Shown here: positions 1-6,857 of the stretch, one piece after another
Position numbering within the stretch: the stretch's first letter is position 1
Layout of the letters: every line of letters starts with the position of its first letter
Assembly: GCA_002293065.1 (NCBI GenBank)
Contig: DBCN01000036.1
Coordinates: 1 to 6,857, forward strand
Direction: 5' to 3'
Length of the DNA: 6,857 nt
Origin: Opitutia bacterium UBA957
Lineage (GTDB): Bacteria > Verrucomicrobiota > Verrucomicrobiia > Opitutales > UBA953
Program-made: the position numbers and the translations under genes
Notes under the pieces: generated by a model
The model's database searches: none
Seen by the model: the letters and a program-made list of their open reading frames with translations, nothing else
What the model was told of the DNA's origin: nothing

Positions 1-3
1 GTC

Positions 4-1128
4 ATGCCCCGCCTTTATCTTTCTCCCCCCGACGTCGGTAGCGCCGAGGTCGAGTTCGTGCTCGAAGCGTTCGAGTCCAACTGGGTCGCGCCCGTGGGCC
101 CGCAGCTCGATGCGTTCGAGCAGGAGTTCGCCGCCGCGGTCGGGTCGCGTCATGCCGTGGGCGTCACCTCCGGCACCGCGGCCTTGCATCTCGCCCTGCG
201 GCTCGCCGGTGTCGGTCCGGGCGACGAGGTCCTGTGTTCGACGCTGACCTTCATCGCCTCGGCGGCGCCCATCACCTACCTGGGCGCCCAGCCGGTGTTC
301 ATCGATTCGGAGGTCCGGAGTTGGAACATGGACCCGGCTTTGGCTTGTGCAGTGATCGAGCGCAAAGCGAAGGCGGGGCGGGCGCCGAAAGCCTTGGTCT
401 TGGTGCACCTCTACGGTCAATCCGCCGACATTGCCCCCATCAAGGCCTGTTGTGAACGCCACGGCGTGAAGCTGATCGAGGATGCGGCCGAAGCCCTCGG
501 CGCCAGTTATGGTGAAACGAGTCCGGGTTCGCACGGGCTCTTCGGGATTCATTCCTTCAACGGCAATAAGATCATCACGACCTCGGGCGGCGGCATGTTG
601 GTCACCGATGATGCGGAGTTGGCGCGGCAGGCGCGTTTCCTGGCGACGCAAGCCCGCGACCCCGCCGCGCACTACCAGCATTCCACGATCGGCTACAACT
701 ATCGCCTCAGCAACATCAGCGCGGCGATCGGGCGCGGTCAGTTGCTCCGCCTGGCCGGCAAGGTCACCCGCCGGCGCGACCACTACCGCGCCTACCAAAA
801 AGCCTTCGCCGCTTGCCCCGGCATCGTCATGCAGCCCGAAGCCACCTGGGGCCAATCCACGCACTGGCTGTCGTGTCTGACGATCGACCCGACCCAGGCG
901 GGCGCCGACACGGAGGAAGTCCGGTTGGCCTTGGAGAAACTCGACATCGAGGCGCGCCCGATTTGGAAGCCCTTGCACCTGCAGCCCGTCTTCGCGGGCG
1001 CCGAATACCATGGAGGGAAGGTGGCCGAAGGGCTCTTTGCCCAAGGTCTCTGCCTCCCATCAGGCTCCGGGATGTCCGTCGAAGACCGTGACCGCGTCAT
1101 CGCCGGCGTGAAGGCGGTCCTGCAATAA
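4..1128 (+). CDS. pglE: PglE-like UDP-4-keto sugar aminotransferase (DegT/DnrJ/EryC1/StrS family)
   Basis: This PLP-dependent sugar aminotransferase (374 aa) probably moves an amino group from glutamate to C4 of a UDP-4-keto-6-deoxy-HexNAc in the cytoplasm, as PglE does in bacillosamine synthesis. The whole chain reads like PglE: LSPP at residues 6-9, SGTAAL at 56-61 in the phosphate-binding region, HLYG at 135-138, IEDAAEALG at 158-166 with Asp160 placed for the pyridine nitrogen, and NGNKIITTSGGGML at 186-199 with Lys189 as the Schiff-base lysine. GYNYRLSN at 230-237, RPIWKPLH at 318-325 and LCLPSG at 349-354 follow. Length is close to C. jejuni PglE. The start is supported because homologues begin just before LSPP; its upstream region lies outside the window. 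It leads a tight operon, 7 bases before the flippase gene. The DegT family assignment is firm. The exact sugar is inferred; other UDP- or dTDP-4-keto sugars remain possible, since no dehydratase or acetyltransferase is in view. Confidence 0.85.
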   Translation: MPRLYLSPPDVGSAEVEFVLEAFESNWVAPVGPQLDAFEQEFAAAVGSRHAVGVTSGTAALHLALRLAGVGPGDEVLCSTLTFIASAAPITYLGAQPVFIDSEVRSWNMDPALACAVIERKAKAGRAPKALVLVHLYGQSADIAPIKACCERHGVKLIEDAAEALGASYGETSPGSHGLFGIHSFNGNKIITTSGGGMLVTDDAELARQARFLATQARDPAAHYQHSTIGYNYRLSNISAAIGRGQLLRLAGKVTRRRDHYRAYQKAFAACPGIVMQPEATWGQSTHWLSCLTIDPTQAGADTEEVRLALEKLDIEARPIWKPLHLQPVFAGAEYHGGKVAEGLFAQGLCLPSGSGMSVEDRDRVIAGVKAVLQ

Positions 1129-1135
1129 CGTCCGC

Positions 1136-2587
1136 ATGGCTTTCGCCCGTATCCTCAAGTCCAGTGCGCTGATGGGCGGAGCCTCGGTCTTGGTCTTGGT
1201 GGCGGCCTTCATCCGGACGAAGGCGATCGCGCTGATGGTGGGCCCGGCTGGCGTCGGCCTGGCGGGTATCTTGGTCACCTTCAACGGCCTCTTCGCCATG
1301 GGCGCAGGGTGGGGGCTGGCAACGGCGGGAGTCCGTACGGTGGCCGCGGCCGCGCCCGCGGATCAAGCCGCGAAGATGGCGGCGGTCCGCTGGCTCGGGG
1401 TTCGCCTAAGTTGGTGCGGACTCTTGGCGGTGGCGGTGTTGTTTGCGCCGATCGGACTTTGGACCTTCCAGCCCAACGACCGTCATATCTTGGAGCTGGG
1501 CCTGGCGGGCCTGGCGGTACCCCTATTGGTCGCAGCCGGGATGTGGGGAGCCCTATTGCAAGCCCAAGGCCATCTGCGTGCCCTCGCCACGACCCAAGTT
1601 CTCTCCGCCTTTGCGGGCGTGCTCTTGGGGTTGCCGCTGGTCTATGTTTGCCACCAAGCCGGACATTCACTCGTCGGCGTTACGCTCGGCATCCTCGTGG
1701 CGACCGGCGCTCCGGCCATCTTCATGTGGTGGGCGGCGCGCAAGCATTGCCCGGCGGTCGTCGGGACGGTACCGGACCGCGCCCTCATCCGCGAGCTGCT
1801 CCAGCTCGGCGGTGCGTTGATGGTCGTGGGCTTGCTCTCCCAGCTGTCCGCCTACGTGGCGCGCTGGATTGTCTTGCGCGAGTTCGGGTTGGAGTCCGCC
1901 GGACATTACCAAGCTGCTTTGGCGATCGCGAGCAGCTTGCCCGGGTTCGTCTTCGCCGCGATGGCGACGGATTTCTTCCCACGCGTCGCCGCCGCCAAGG
2001 ATGAAGCCGAAGCGCGTTCGTTGGTCGAAAAGCAGATTCAAGCCGGCCTCCTCTTGGCGCTGCCGTTGTTGGCGGCCTTGCTTACCATGGGCCGCGTCTG
2101 CATCCACTGGTTATACACGGCCGACCAATTCGACCCCGCCATCCCCTTGTTGACGTGGATGGTCTGGGGCGTGTTCTTCCGCCTGGTTTCCTGGCCGATG
2201 GGTTTTTGGCTCCAAGCGCGCGGTTCCAATCGCACGGTCCTGGCGGTTGAACTGTTTTCGAACCTGATTCTCGGACTCCTGCCCTGGGTTTTGATTGGGC
2301 CGCTCGGTTTGGTCGGCGCGGCCATCGCCTTCGCCGCCGGCTACGTCGCCTATGCGGTGTTGATGGCTTTGGTCATGCGCTGGCGGACCGGGCACTGGAT
2401 CGGGGCGCGAACCTGGGCTTGGGCGGGTTTAGCGGGGCTCGCCTTGGCCGTCGCGCAGTGGAGCGTGCAGTCCGCGGTGGGGAATTTTTGGGGTCTCATT
2501 CCCACGGGCGTCCTTGGTCTCCTTTGTGCCGGCATCTACTATCGCACCATGCGTCGTGAAGCCCAACAGGCCATCCCCCAACCATGA
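1136..2587 (+). CDS. wzx: Wzx-type polysaccharide flippase (O-antigen translocase, MOP superfamily)
   Basis: This polytopic inner-membrane protein (483 aa) probably flips undecaprenyl-diphosphate-linked oligosaccharide from the cytoplasmic to the periplasmic face. By eye there are about 12-14 hydrophobic segments, roughly at residues 11-33, 42-62, 90-110, 121-143, 155-173, 180-200, 223-243, 258-279, 301-320, 335-357, 367-388, 391-413, 426-443 and 452-470. The N-terminus (IRTKAIALMVGPAGVGLAG, 26-44) and TDFFPRVAAA at 278-287 resemble the WzxE/O-antigen translocase branch, which carries a similar RTK...GPAGVG stretch after the first helix and a DF-P-R motif in the middle. Length is in the usual 400-500 aa range. 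It starts 7 bases after the aminotransferase stop with no obvious Shine-Dalgarno sequence, and ends by overlapping the next gene in an ATGA junction, which suggests translational coupling. Flippase is well supported; the substrate is inferred from neighbours only. Confidence 0.85.
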   Translation: MAFARILKSSALMGGASVLVLVAAFIRTKAIALMVGPAGVGLAGILVTFNGLFAMGAGWGLATAGVRTVAAAAPADQAAKMAAVRWLGVRLSWCGLLAVAVLFAPIGLWTFQPNDRHILELGLAGLAVPLLVAAGMWGALLQAQGHLRALATTQVLSAFAGVLLGLPLVYVCHQAGHSLVGVTLGILVATGAPAIFMWWAARKHCPAVVGTVPDRALIRELLQLGGALMVVGLLSQLSAYVARWIVLREFGLESAGHYQAALAIASSLPGFVFAAMATDFFPRVAAAKDEAEARSLVEKQIQAGLLLALPLLAALLTMGRVCIHWLYTADQFDPAIPLLTWMVWGVFFRLVSWPMGFWLQARGSNRTVLAVELFSNLILGLLPWVLIGPLGLVGAAIAFAAGYVAYAVLMALVMRWRTGHWIGARTWAWAGLAGLALAVAQWSVQSAVGNFWGLIPTGVLGLLCAGIYYRTMRREAQQAIPQP

Positions 2588-3615
2588 GCATCGCTTTTTC
2601 TTGGCAGGGGCTGCCGCAATATGCGGCCCGTCAGTTGCGTCCGGCCATCGCACGGCTGGGCCAGCCTTGCGCGGTCATCGGTACGAGGCCAGCCGTTCCC
2701 ATTCAAGGGATGGAGGCGGCCCTCGGTCAGCCCATACACTGGGTGGAAGGCGTGCAGGTCGTCCGCTGGTCCGACTTAGGCTTGGCCGTGCCAAAGGTGT
2801 TCTTCCAGGCCGGGTGGTCTTGTCCGGCGTTCAACGCGCTCGGCGATGAAGTCCGGGCGGCGGGCGGGAAGGTCTGCCTGCTGATGGATAACGATTGGCG
2901 CGGTGATCTTCGGCAGTGGTTCGGCGGGCCCTGGTTCCGTCTCGCGCGGAAGCGGAAGTTCGCCGCCGTCCTGGTCCCGGGACGTTCCGGCCGCCGTTTG
3001 GCGCGATGGTATGGCTTTGCCGATGCGGAAATCTACGAAGGCCTGTATGGCGCCGACCCAGCCGTCTTCTACGATGGCCCGCCACTAGCCGCTCGCCCCA
3101 AGCGCATCTTGTTTGTCGGGCAGTATATCGAACGGAAGGACTGTCGCGGACTCGCCGCGGCCTTCACGTCGGTCGCCGACCAGCTCCCCGAGTGGGAACT
3201 GCACCTCTACGGAAGTGGACCGTTGCAGGATGAAATCCCTGCGCATCCGCGGGTACGCGTGCACGGCTTCGTCCAGCCGACGGAACTCGGCGGACTCTAC
3301 CGTTCGGCCCGGATCTTCGCCTTGCCCAGCTTCAGTGAAGCGTGGGGCCTCGTCGTGCATGAAGCCGCCCTCTCGGGGTGCCAACTCTTGCTCTCGGCGG
3401 CCATTGGTTCGCGCCATGATTTCGCGGACCAGAAGAATGCGGCGGAGTTTCCCGCCGGCAATCACCCGGCCATGGCCCAAGCCCTCTTGCGGCTCGCCTC
3501 GGCCGATGGTGACGCCCTCGGTCGGGCCCAGGCGGAATCGCGTGGCCGCGCCGCGACCCATGGCCCCGCCATCTTCGCCGACCGCGTCGCCGCCATCGTC
3601 CGCAAGCTTTCCTGA
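2584..3615 (+). CDS. GT4-family glycosyltransferase (GT-B fold)
   Basis: This is a retaining GT-B glycosyltransferase (343 aa) of the glycosyl transferases group 1 type, probably adding one sugar to the lipid-linked oligosaccharide at the cytoplasmic membrane face. The C-terminal donor-binding domain begins near residue 173 with KRILFVGQYIERKD (173-186), the usual strand followed by a basic Arg/Lys pair. LHLYGSGP at 207-214, VHGFVQ at 226-231 and LPSFSEAWGLVVHEA at 247-261 follow. The last contains the E-x7-E signature with Glu252 and Glu260. The N-terminal acceptor domain (1-165) is more divergent and somewhat short; it contains no signal peptide or clear membrane segment. The gene overlaps the flippase gene by 4 bases and lies 5 bases before the decarboxylase gene, so it belongs to the same operon. 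The adjacent UDP-xylose genes make xylose or glucuronate plausible donors, but donor and acceptor cannot be read from sequence. Confidence 0.85.
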   Translation: MSIAFSWQGLPQYAARQLRPAIARLGQPCAVIGTRPAVPIQGMEAALGQPIHWVEGVQVVRWSDLGLAVPKVFFQAGWSCPAFNALGDEVRAAGGKVCLLMDNDWRGDLRQWFGGPWFRLARKRKFAAVLVPGRSGRRLARWYGFADAEIYEGLYGADPAVFYDGPPLAARPKRILFVGQYIERKDCRGLAAAFTSVADQLPEWELHLYGSGPLQDEIPAHPRVRVHGFVQPTELGGLYRSARIFALPSFSEAWGLVVHEAALSGCQLLLSAAIGSRHDFADQKNAAEFPAGNHPAMAQALLRLASADGDALGRAQAESRGRAATHGPAIFADRVAAIVRKLS

Positions 3616-3620
3616 TTTCG

Positions 3621-4553
3621 ATGCGATACCTCGTCACCGGCGCCGCCGGCTTCCTCGGCTACCATTTGTCCGCCCGTTTGCTTCGCGACGGCCACCAGGT
3701 CGTCGGTCTGGATAATTTCCATTCGGGGACCGAGGCCAATATCCAAGCCTTGTCGGCCCAGGCGGGTTTCCGCTTCGTGCGGCACGACGTCACGGTTCCT
3801 TACGACCAAGCGGTCGACGTGGTGTGCAATCTCGCCTGCCCGGCCTCGCCGCCGCATTACCAGAAGGATCCGATCTATACGGCGAAGATCGCCTTCCTCG
3901 GGACGCTGCATGCCTTGGAGAATGCCGAGCGGCATCGCGCCCAGCTGCTGCAGGCGTCCACCTCGGAGATCTATGGCGACCCGTTGGTGCACCCGCAGCC
4001 GGAAGGCTACCTCGGCAACGTGAATTCGGTGGGCCCGCGCGCGTGCTATGATGAAGGAAAGCGTTTGGCGGAAACGCTGTGCGCCGATTTCCAGCGCTTG
4101 GGCCGGGTGGATGCCCGGATCGTCCGGATCTTTAACACCTACGGCCCCAATATGCGCCTCGACGATGGTCGGGTGGTCACGAACTTCTTGCTCCAGGCCC
4201 TGCGGGGTGAAGCCCTGACCGTTTATGGGGATGGGAGTCAGACGCGTTCGTTCTGCTATGTGGATGACTTGATCGAAGGGTTCGTGCGGGTGCTGGCGGC
4301 TCCGACCAACCTCGGTCCGGTGAATCTCGGCAACCCTTCGGAATTCACGATGCTGCAGCTGGCGCAGGCCGTGCAGGCTGAAGTCGGTTCGAAGGCCGCG
4401 ATCCGGCATCTCCCGCTCCCCGTCGATGACCCCAAGCAACGCTGCCCTGATATCACCAAGGCGCAAACCCATCTGCGGTGGCAGCCCAGCATCGAGCTGG
4501 CCGAAGGCCTCCGCCGCACCGCCGCTTATATCCGTCCCTTGAGCCAACGCTAA
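3621..4553 (+). CDS. uxs: UDP-glucuronate decarboxylase (UDP-xylose synthase)
   Basis: This extended short-chain dehydrogenase/reductase (310 aa) converts UDP-glucuronate to UDP-xylose in the cytoplasm through an NAD-bound 4-keto intermediate. The Rossmann motif GAAGFLG is at residues 7-13. UXS hallmarks follow in order: LACPASPPHYQ at 71-81, STSEIYGDP at 113-121 (Ser115 and Glu116 near the active site), GPRACYDEGKR at 138-148 with the Tyr143/Lys147 catalytic pair, IFNTYGP at 170-176, DGRVVTNF at 182-189 and VYGDGSQTRSF at 201-211 with Arg209. The YDEGKR and CPASPPHYQ strings separate UXS from dTDP-glucose dehydratases and GalE. Length matches single-domain bacterial UXS; there is no ArnA formyltransferase domain or membrane anchor. 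Many homologues read GPRM where this has GPNM (Asn177). The start is fixed by the Rossmann strand beginning at residue 2. It lies 4 bases before ugd, which makes its substrate. Confidence 0.95.
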   Translation: MRYLVTGAAGFLGYHLSARLLRDGHQVVGLDNFHSGTEANIQALSAQAGFRFVRHDVTVPYDQAVDVVCNLACPASPPHYQKDPIYTAKIAFLGTLHALENAERHRAQLLQASTSEIYGDPLVHPQPEGYLGNVNSVGPRACYDEGKRLAETLCADFQRLGRVDARIVRIFNTYGPNMRLDDGRVVTNFLLQALRGEALTVYGDGSQTRSFCYVDDLIEGFVRVLAAPTNLGPVNLGNPSEFTMLQLAQAVQAEVGSKAAIRHLPLPVDDPKQRCPDITKAQTHLRWQPSIELAEGLRRTAAYIRPLSQR

Positions 4554-4557
4554 GTCC

Positions 4558-5904
4558 ATGAATTCACGTCCTCGGAAAATTGTCTGCATCGGCGCCGGTT
4601 ACGTCGGCGGCCCGACCATGGCGGTCATCGCGGCCCGCTGCCCGGATGTGCAAGTGACGGTGCTCGACCTTAACGCGGAGCGCATCGCGGCCTGGAATAG
4701 CGGGAGCCTGCCGGTCTTCGAGCCGGGCCTGCCCGAGATCATCCGTCAGGTCCGTGGCCGCAACCTGCACTTCATCCCGCAAGCCCAAGGGCTCGCGGCC
4801 TTGGCCGAAGCCGACGTCGTTTTCATTTCGGTGCAGACGCCGACCAAGACGTCCGGTGCGGGTGCCGGTAAGGCTTCGGACCTGCAGTTTGTCGAAGCCT
4901 GCGCCCACCTCATCGCCCAGCAGGCGCGTGGCCATACGATCGTGGTGGAGAAGTCGACCATGCCGGTGCGGGCGGCCGAACGCATCCAGCAGATCCTGTC
5001 CGCGAACCAGACGGGCGGCACCTTTGCGGTCCTCTCCAATCCCGAGTTCCTCGCCGAGGGTACCGCGATCCGTGACCTCGAGCATCCGGACCGTGTGCTC
5101 ATCGGCGGCGAAGACCCCGCCGCGGTCGCGGCGCTGAAGTCGATCTATGCCGCTTGGGTCGCTCCGGAAAAGATCCTGACGACGGGCCTGTGGTCCGCGG
5201 AATTGTCCAAGTTGGCGGCGAACGCCTTCTTGGCGCAGCGCATTTCTTCGATCAACTCGCTCTCGGCGCTCTGCGAGCAGACCGGGGCGGATGTGGCGGA
5301 AGTCGCCGCCGTGGTCGGGACGGATTCGCGGATTGGCCCAAAGTTCCTGCAGGCTTCGGTCGGCTTCGGCGGCTCCTGTTTCCAGAAAGACCTGCTTTCG
5401 CTCATCTACCTGTGCGAGCATCACGGCCTCCCGGAAGTCGCCGCTTATTGGCAAGGCGTCGTCGATATCAACGAGTGGCAGAAGCACCGCTTCGCCGCGG
5501 TCGTCCAGCAGGCCGCAGCCAATCGACGTGTGGCCGTCCTCGGACTGGCGTTCAAGAAAGACACCAATGATTTCCGTGAATCCGCCGCGCTGGCCGTGTG
5601 TCGACGGTTGTTGCAGTCCGGCCTGGAGGTCGTCGCTTATGACCCGCGGGTGGATGGGACGCGCTTTGCGGCTGAGCTCGGCAACCCCAGCCATTTCTCC
5701 GTGGCGTCCACTGCCGCCCAAGCCTTGGCGGGCGCGGGAGCGGTGGCTGTCCTCACCGAATGGGACGAGTTCCGGTCAATCGCTTGGGCTTCGGCGAAAC
5801 TCAGCCCTGGAGCGATGGTTTGCGACGGCCGTAATGTGGTTGACCGTACAGCGGTCCGGCAGGCGGGCTACGGCCTGCGCGTCATCGGTTCAGCCGCCCC
5901 TTAG
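4558..5904 (+). CDS. ugd: UDP-glucose 6-dehydrogenase, eukaryote-like type
   Basis: This cytoplasmic enzyme (448 aa) oxidises UDP-glucose to UDP-glucuronate with two NAD+. The N-terminal NAD-binding domain has GAGYVGG at residues 12-18. Active-site stretches are VQTPTKT at 92-98, EKSTMPVRAAE at 131-141 (Thr134), NPEFLAEGTA at 161-170, SKLAANAFLAQRISSINS at 217-234 (Lys218), and GFGGSCFQKD at 269-278 with the catalytic nucleophile Cys274 and Asp278. The UDP-binding C-terminal domain includes LGLAFKKDTND at 328-338 and YDPRVDG at 361-367. The chain is unusually close to animal UGDH: the GGPT after the Rossmann glycines, TPTKT, LAQRISSINS and SCFQKD are all animal-type, whereas many bacterial UGDs differ at these sites. 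It lies 4 bases after uxs and is the last gene before a terminator. Function is firm; the evolutionary placement needs a tree. Confidence 0.96.
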   Translation: MNSRPRKIVCIGAGYVGGPTMAVIAARCPDVQVTVLDLNAERIAAWNSGSLPVFEPGLPEIIRQVRGRNLHFIPQAQGLAALAEADVVFISVQTPTKTSGAGAGKASDLQFVEACAHLIAQQARGHTIVVEKSTMPVRAAERIQQILSANQTGGTFAVLSNPEFLAEGTAIRDLEHPDRVLIGGEDPAAVAALKSIYAAWVAPEKILTTGLWSAELSKLAANAFLAQRISSINSLSALCEQTGADVAEVAAVVGTDSRIGPKFLQASVGFGGSCFQKDLLSLIYLCEHHGLPEVAAYWQGVVDINEWQKHRFAAVVQQAAANRRVAVLGLAFKKDTNDFRESAALAVCRRLLQSGLEVVAYDPRVDGTRFAAELGNPSHFSVASTAAQALAGAGAVAVLTEWDEFRSIAWASAKLSPGAMVCDGRNVVDRTAVRQAGYGLRVIGSAAP

Positions 5905-5927
5905 CCGATCTCTGAGGTCGTTTCCCG

Positions 5928-5951
5928 AGCCGCACCCAGTGCGGCTTTTTT
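5928..5951 (+). terminator. Rho-independent terminator after ugd
   Basis: A perfect 7-bp stem (AGCCGCA at 5928-5934 pairing with TGCGGCT at 5940-5946) encloses a 5-base loop (CCCAG) and runs directly into six T residues (5946-5951). It starts 23 bases after the ugd stop, so it should end the five-gene + strand transcript. Read on the - strand the same hairpin lacks a following T tract, so it is unlikely to be an efficient terminator for the convergent sugar transferase gene. The 63-base region between the two convergent genes holds nothing else that I can see. Confidence 0.88.
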
Positions 5952-5967
5952 GTGCCCCAAGCGCTCG

Positions 5968-6564
<597 letters not shown>

Positions 6565-6566
6565 GC

Positions 6567-6857
6567 TTAGCGGCGCGGGTCCAGGACCGCGGTTTCAAGG
6601 GACATTAGCCGGACGCCGTTTTCGAAGACGATGGCAAACTCCACCTCGGTCGCGCCCTGGGGTGCGGGCAAGATGAGGCCGCCGGACGTAGGGGTGCAGC
6701 GGACCGTGCGGGTCAGGGGCTTGTTGCCGCCCCTGAAAGTCATCGTGAGGCTCACGTCCTGAGCGGAGGCCGTCTCGCCGAGTTGCACGGCGAGTCGCAC
6801 GAAGCGACCTTCCGCGATCGGCTGGGTGCGCGTCAGCCTGCCTGCATCGCGCGTGAC
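6567..6857 (-). CDS. Hypothetical protein, C-terminal part (5' end outside window)
   Basis: An open - strand frame runs from the right edge of the window to a TAA stop at 6567-6569, giving at least 96 residues. The frame has no stop between 6857 and the TAA. A GTG at 6798-6800 could start a 77-residue product, but the open frame upstream and the absence of a ribosome site there make a longer protein more likely. I do not recognise the family. The visible part alternates short hydrophobic and polar stretches (for example VSLTMTFRG, GLILPAP and VEFAIVFENGVRLMSLE), which suggests a beta-strand-rich domain. No membrane segment or catalytic motif is seen in this fragment. It ends 2 bases before the pglC-like start, so the two are probably cotranscribed and the product may belong to the same glycan pathway. 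Confidence 0.6.
   Translation of the reverse strand, partial: VTRDAGRLTRTQPIAEGRFVRLAVQLGETASAQDVSLTMTFRGGNKPLTRTVRCTPTSGGLILPAPQGATEVEFAIVFENGVRLMSLETAVLDPRR

Larger units (their letters stand above)
4..5951 (+). other. Apparent five-gene glycan operon (pglE-wzx-GT4-uxs-ugd)
   Basis: Five same-strand genes follow one another with gaps of 7, -4 (ATGA overlap at 2584-2587), 5 and 4 bases and end at one intrinsic terminator. No space exists inside for a conventional internal promoter outside coding sequence. The operon promoter and any upstream members, such as a 4,6-dehydratase or acetyltransferase expected next to a PglE-type enzyme, would lie left of the window. Cotranscription is inferred from spacing only. 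Confidence 0.8.

Noticed and set aside
1186..1200. Short repeated GGTCTT unit near the flippase start
   Set aside because: It only encodes an alternating Leu/Val membrane helix and is too short to be a meaningful repeat.
1309..2004. A + strand frame of 231 codons inside the flippase gene
   Set aside because: It overlaps the flippase gene in another frame, its product is very Arg/Gly/Pro-rich, and it lacks any recognisable motif. The flippase frame has clear membrane segments.
3462..4589. Long - strand open frame (375 codons) opposite uxs and the end of the glycosyltransferase gene
   Set aside because: It lies antisense to a clearly recognisable UDP-xylose synthase, and its translation is rich in Arg, Gly and His with no family motif. 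Long antisense frames are expected in GC-rich coding DNA.
4564..5721. Long - strand open frame (385 codons) opposite ugd
   Set aside because: It is fully antisense to a well-conserved dehydrogenase, the translation looks like low-complexity Arg/Gly/Asp sequence, and no start context or homologue-like motif is seen.
6567..6800. A complete 77-residue small gene starting at the GTG at 6798-6800
   Set aside because: The frame stays open for 19 more codons to the window edge and no ribosome site precedes the GTG, so a truncated longer gene is the better reading.

Overview
The window is a dense, GC-rich piece of a bacterial surface-polysaccharide or glycoconjugate locus. Nearly every base is coding. 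Both edges cut the locus: the first gene starts 3 bases in, and the last reading frame runs off the right end. No rRNA, tRNA, CRISPR array, insertion sequence or phage gene is visible. Product families and layout suggest a Gram-negative heterotroph. The animal-like UDP-glucose dehydrogenase, high GC and start codons without Shine-Dalgarno sequences would suit a Verrucomicrobiota-type organism, but that placement is a weak inference.

Left and centre (4-5904, + strand) hold five genes in one apparent operon. Gaps are 7, -4, 5 and 4 bases: a PglE-like PLP sugar aminotransferase, a Wzx-type lipid-linked oligosaccharide flippase, a GT4 family glycosyltransferase, a UDP-glucuronate decarboxylase (UDP-xylose synthase) and a UDP-glucose 6-dehydrogenase. 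A clear intrinsic terminator follows at 5928-5951.

Right (5968-6857, - strand) holds a convergent two-gene unit: a PglC-like phosphoglycosyl transferase, preceded 2 bases upstream by the C-terminal part of an unrecognised protein that extends past the window.

Together, UGD and UXS would turn UDP-glucose into UDP-glucuronate and then UDP-xylose. The aminotransferase would make a UDP-4-amino-4,6-dideoxy-HexNAc sugar. The PglC-like enzyme would load a sugar phosphate onto undecaprenyl phosphate, the GT4 enzyme would extend the chain, and Wzx would flip the lipid-linked product to the periplasm. The 4,6-dehydratase, any N-acetyltransferase, a polymerase (Wzy), export proteins and any oligosaccharyltransferase are not in view. 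I see no wholly new system. The most notable points are the eukaryote-type UGD, the bacillosamine-like PglE/PglC pair split across two convergent units, and the unknown partial protein at the right edge.
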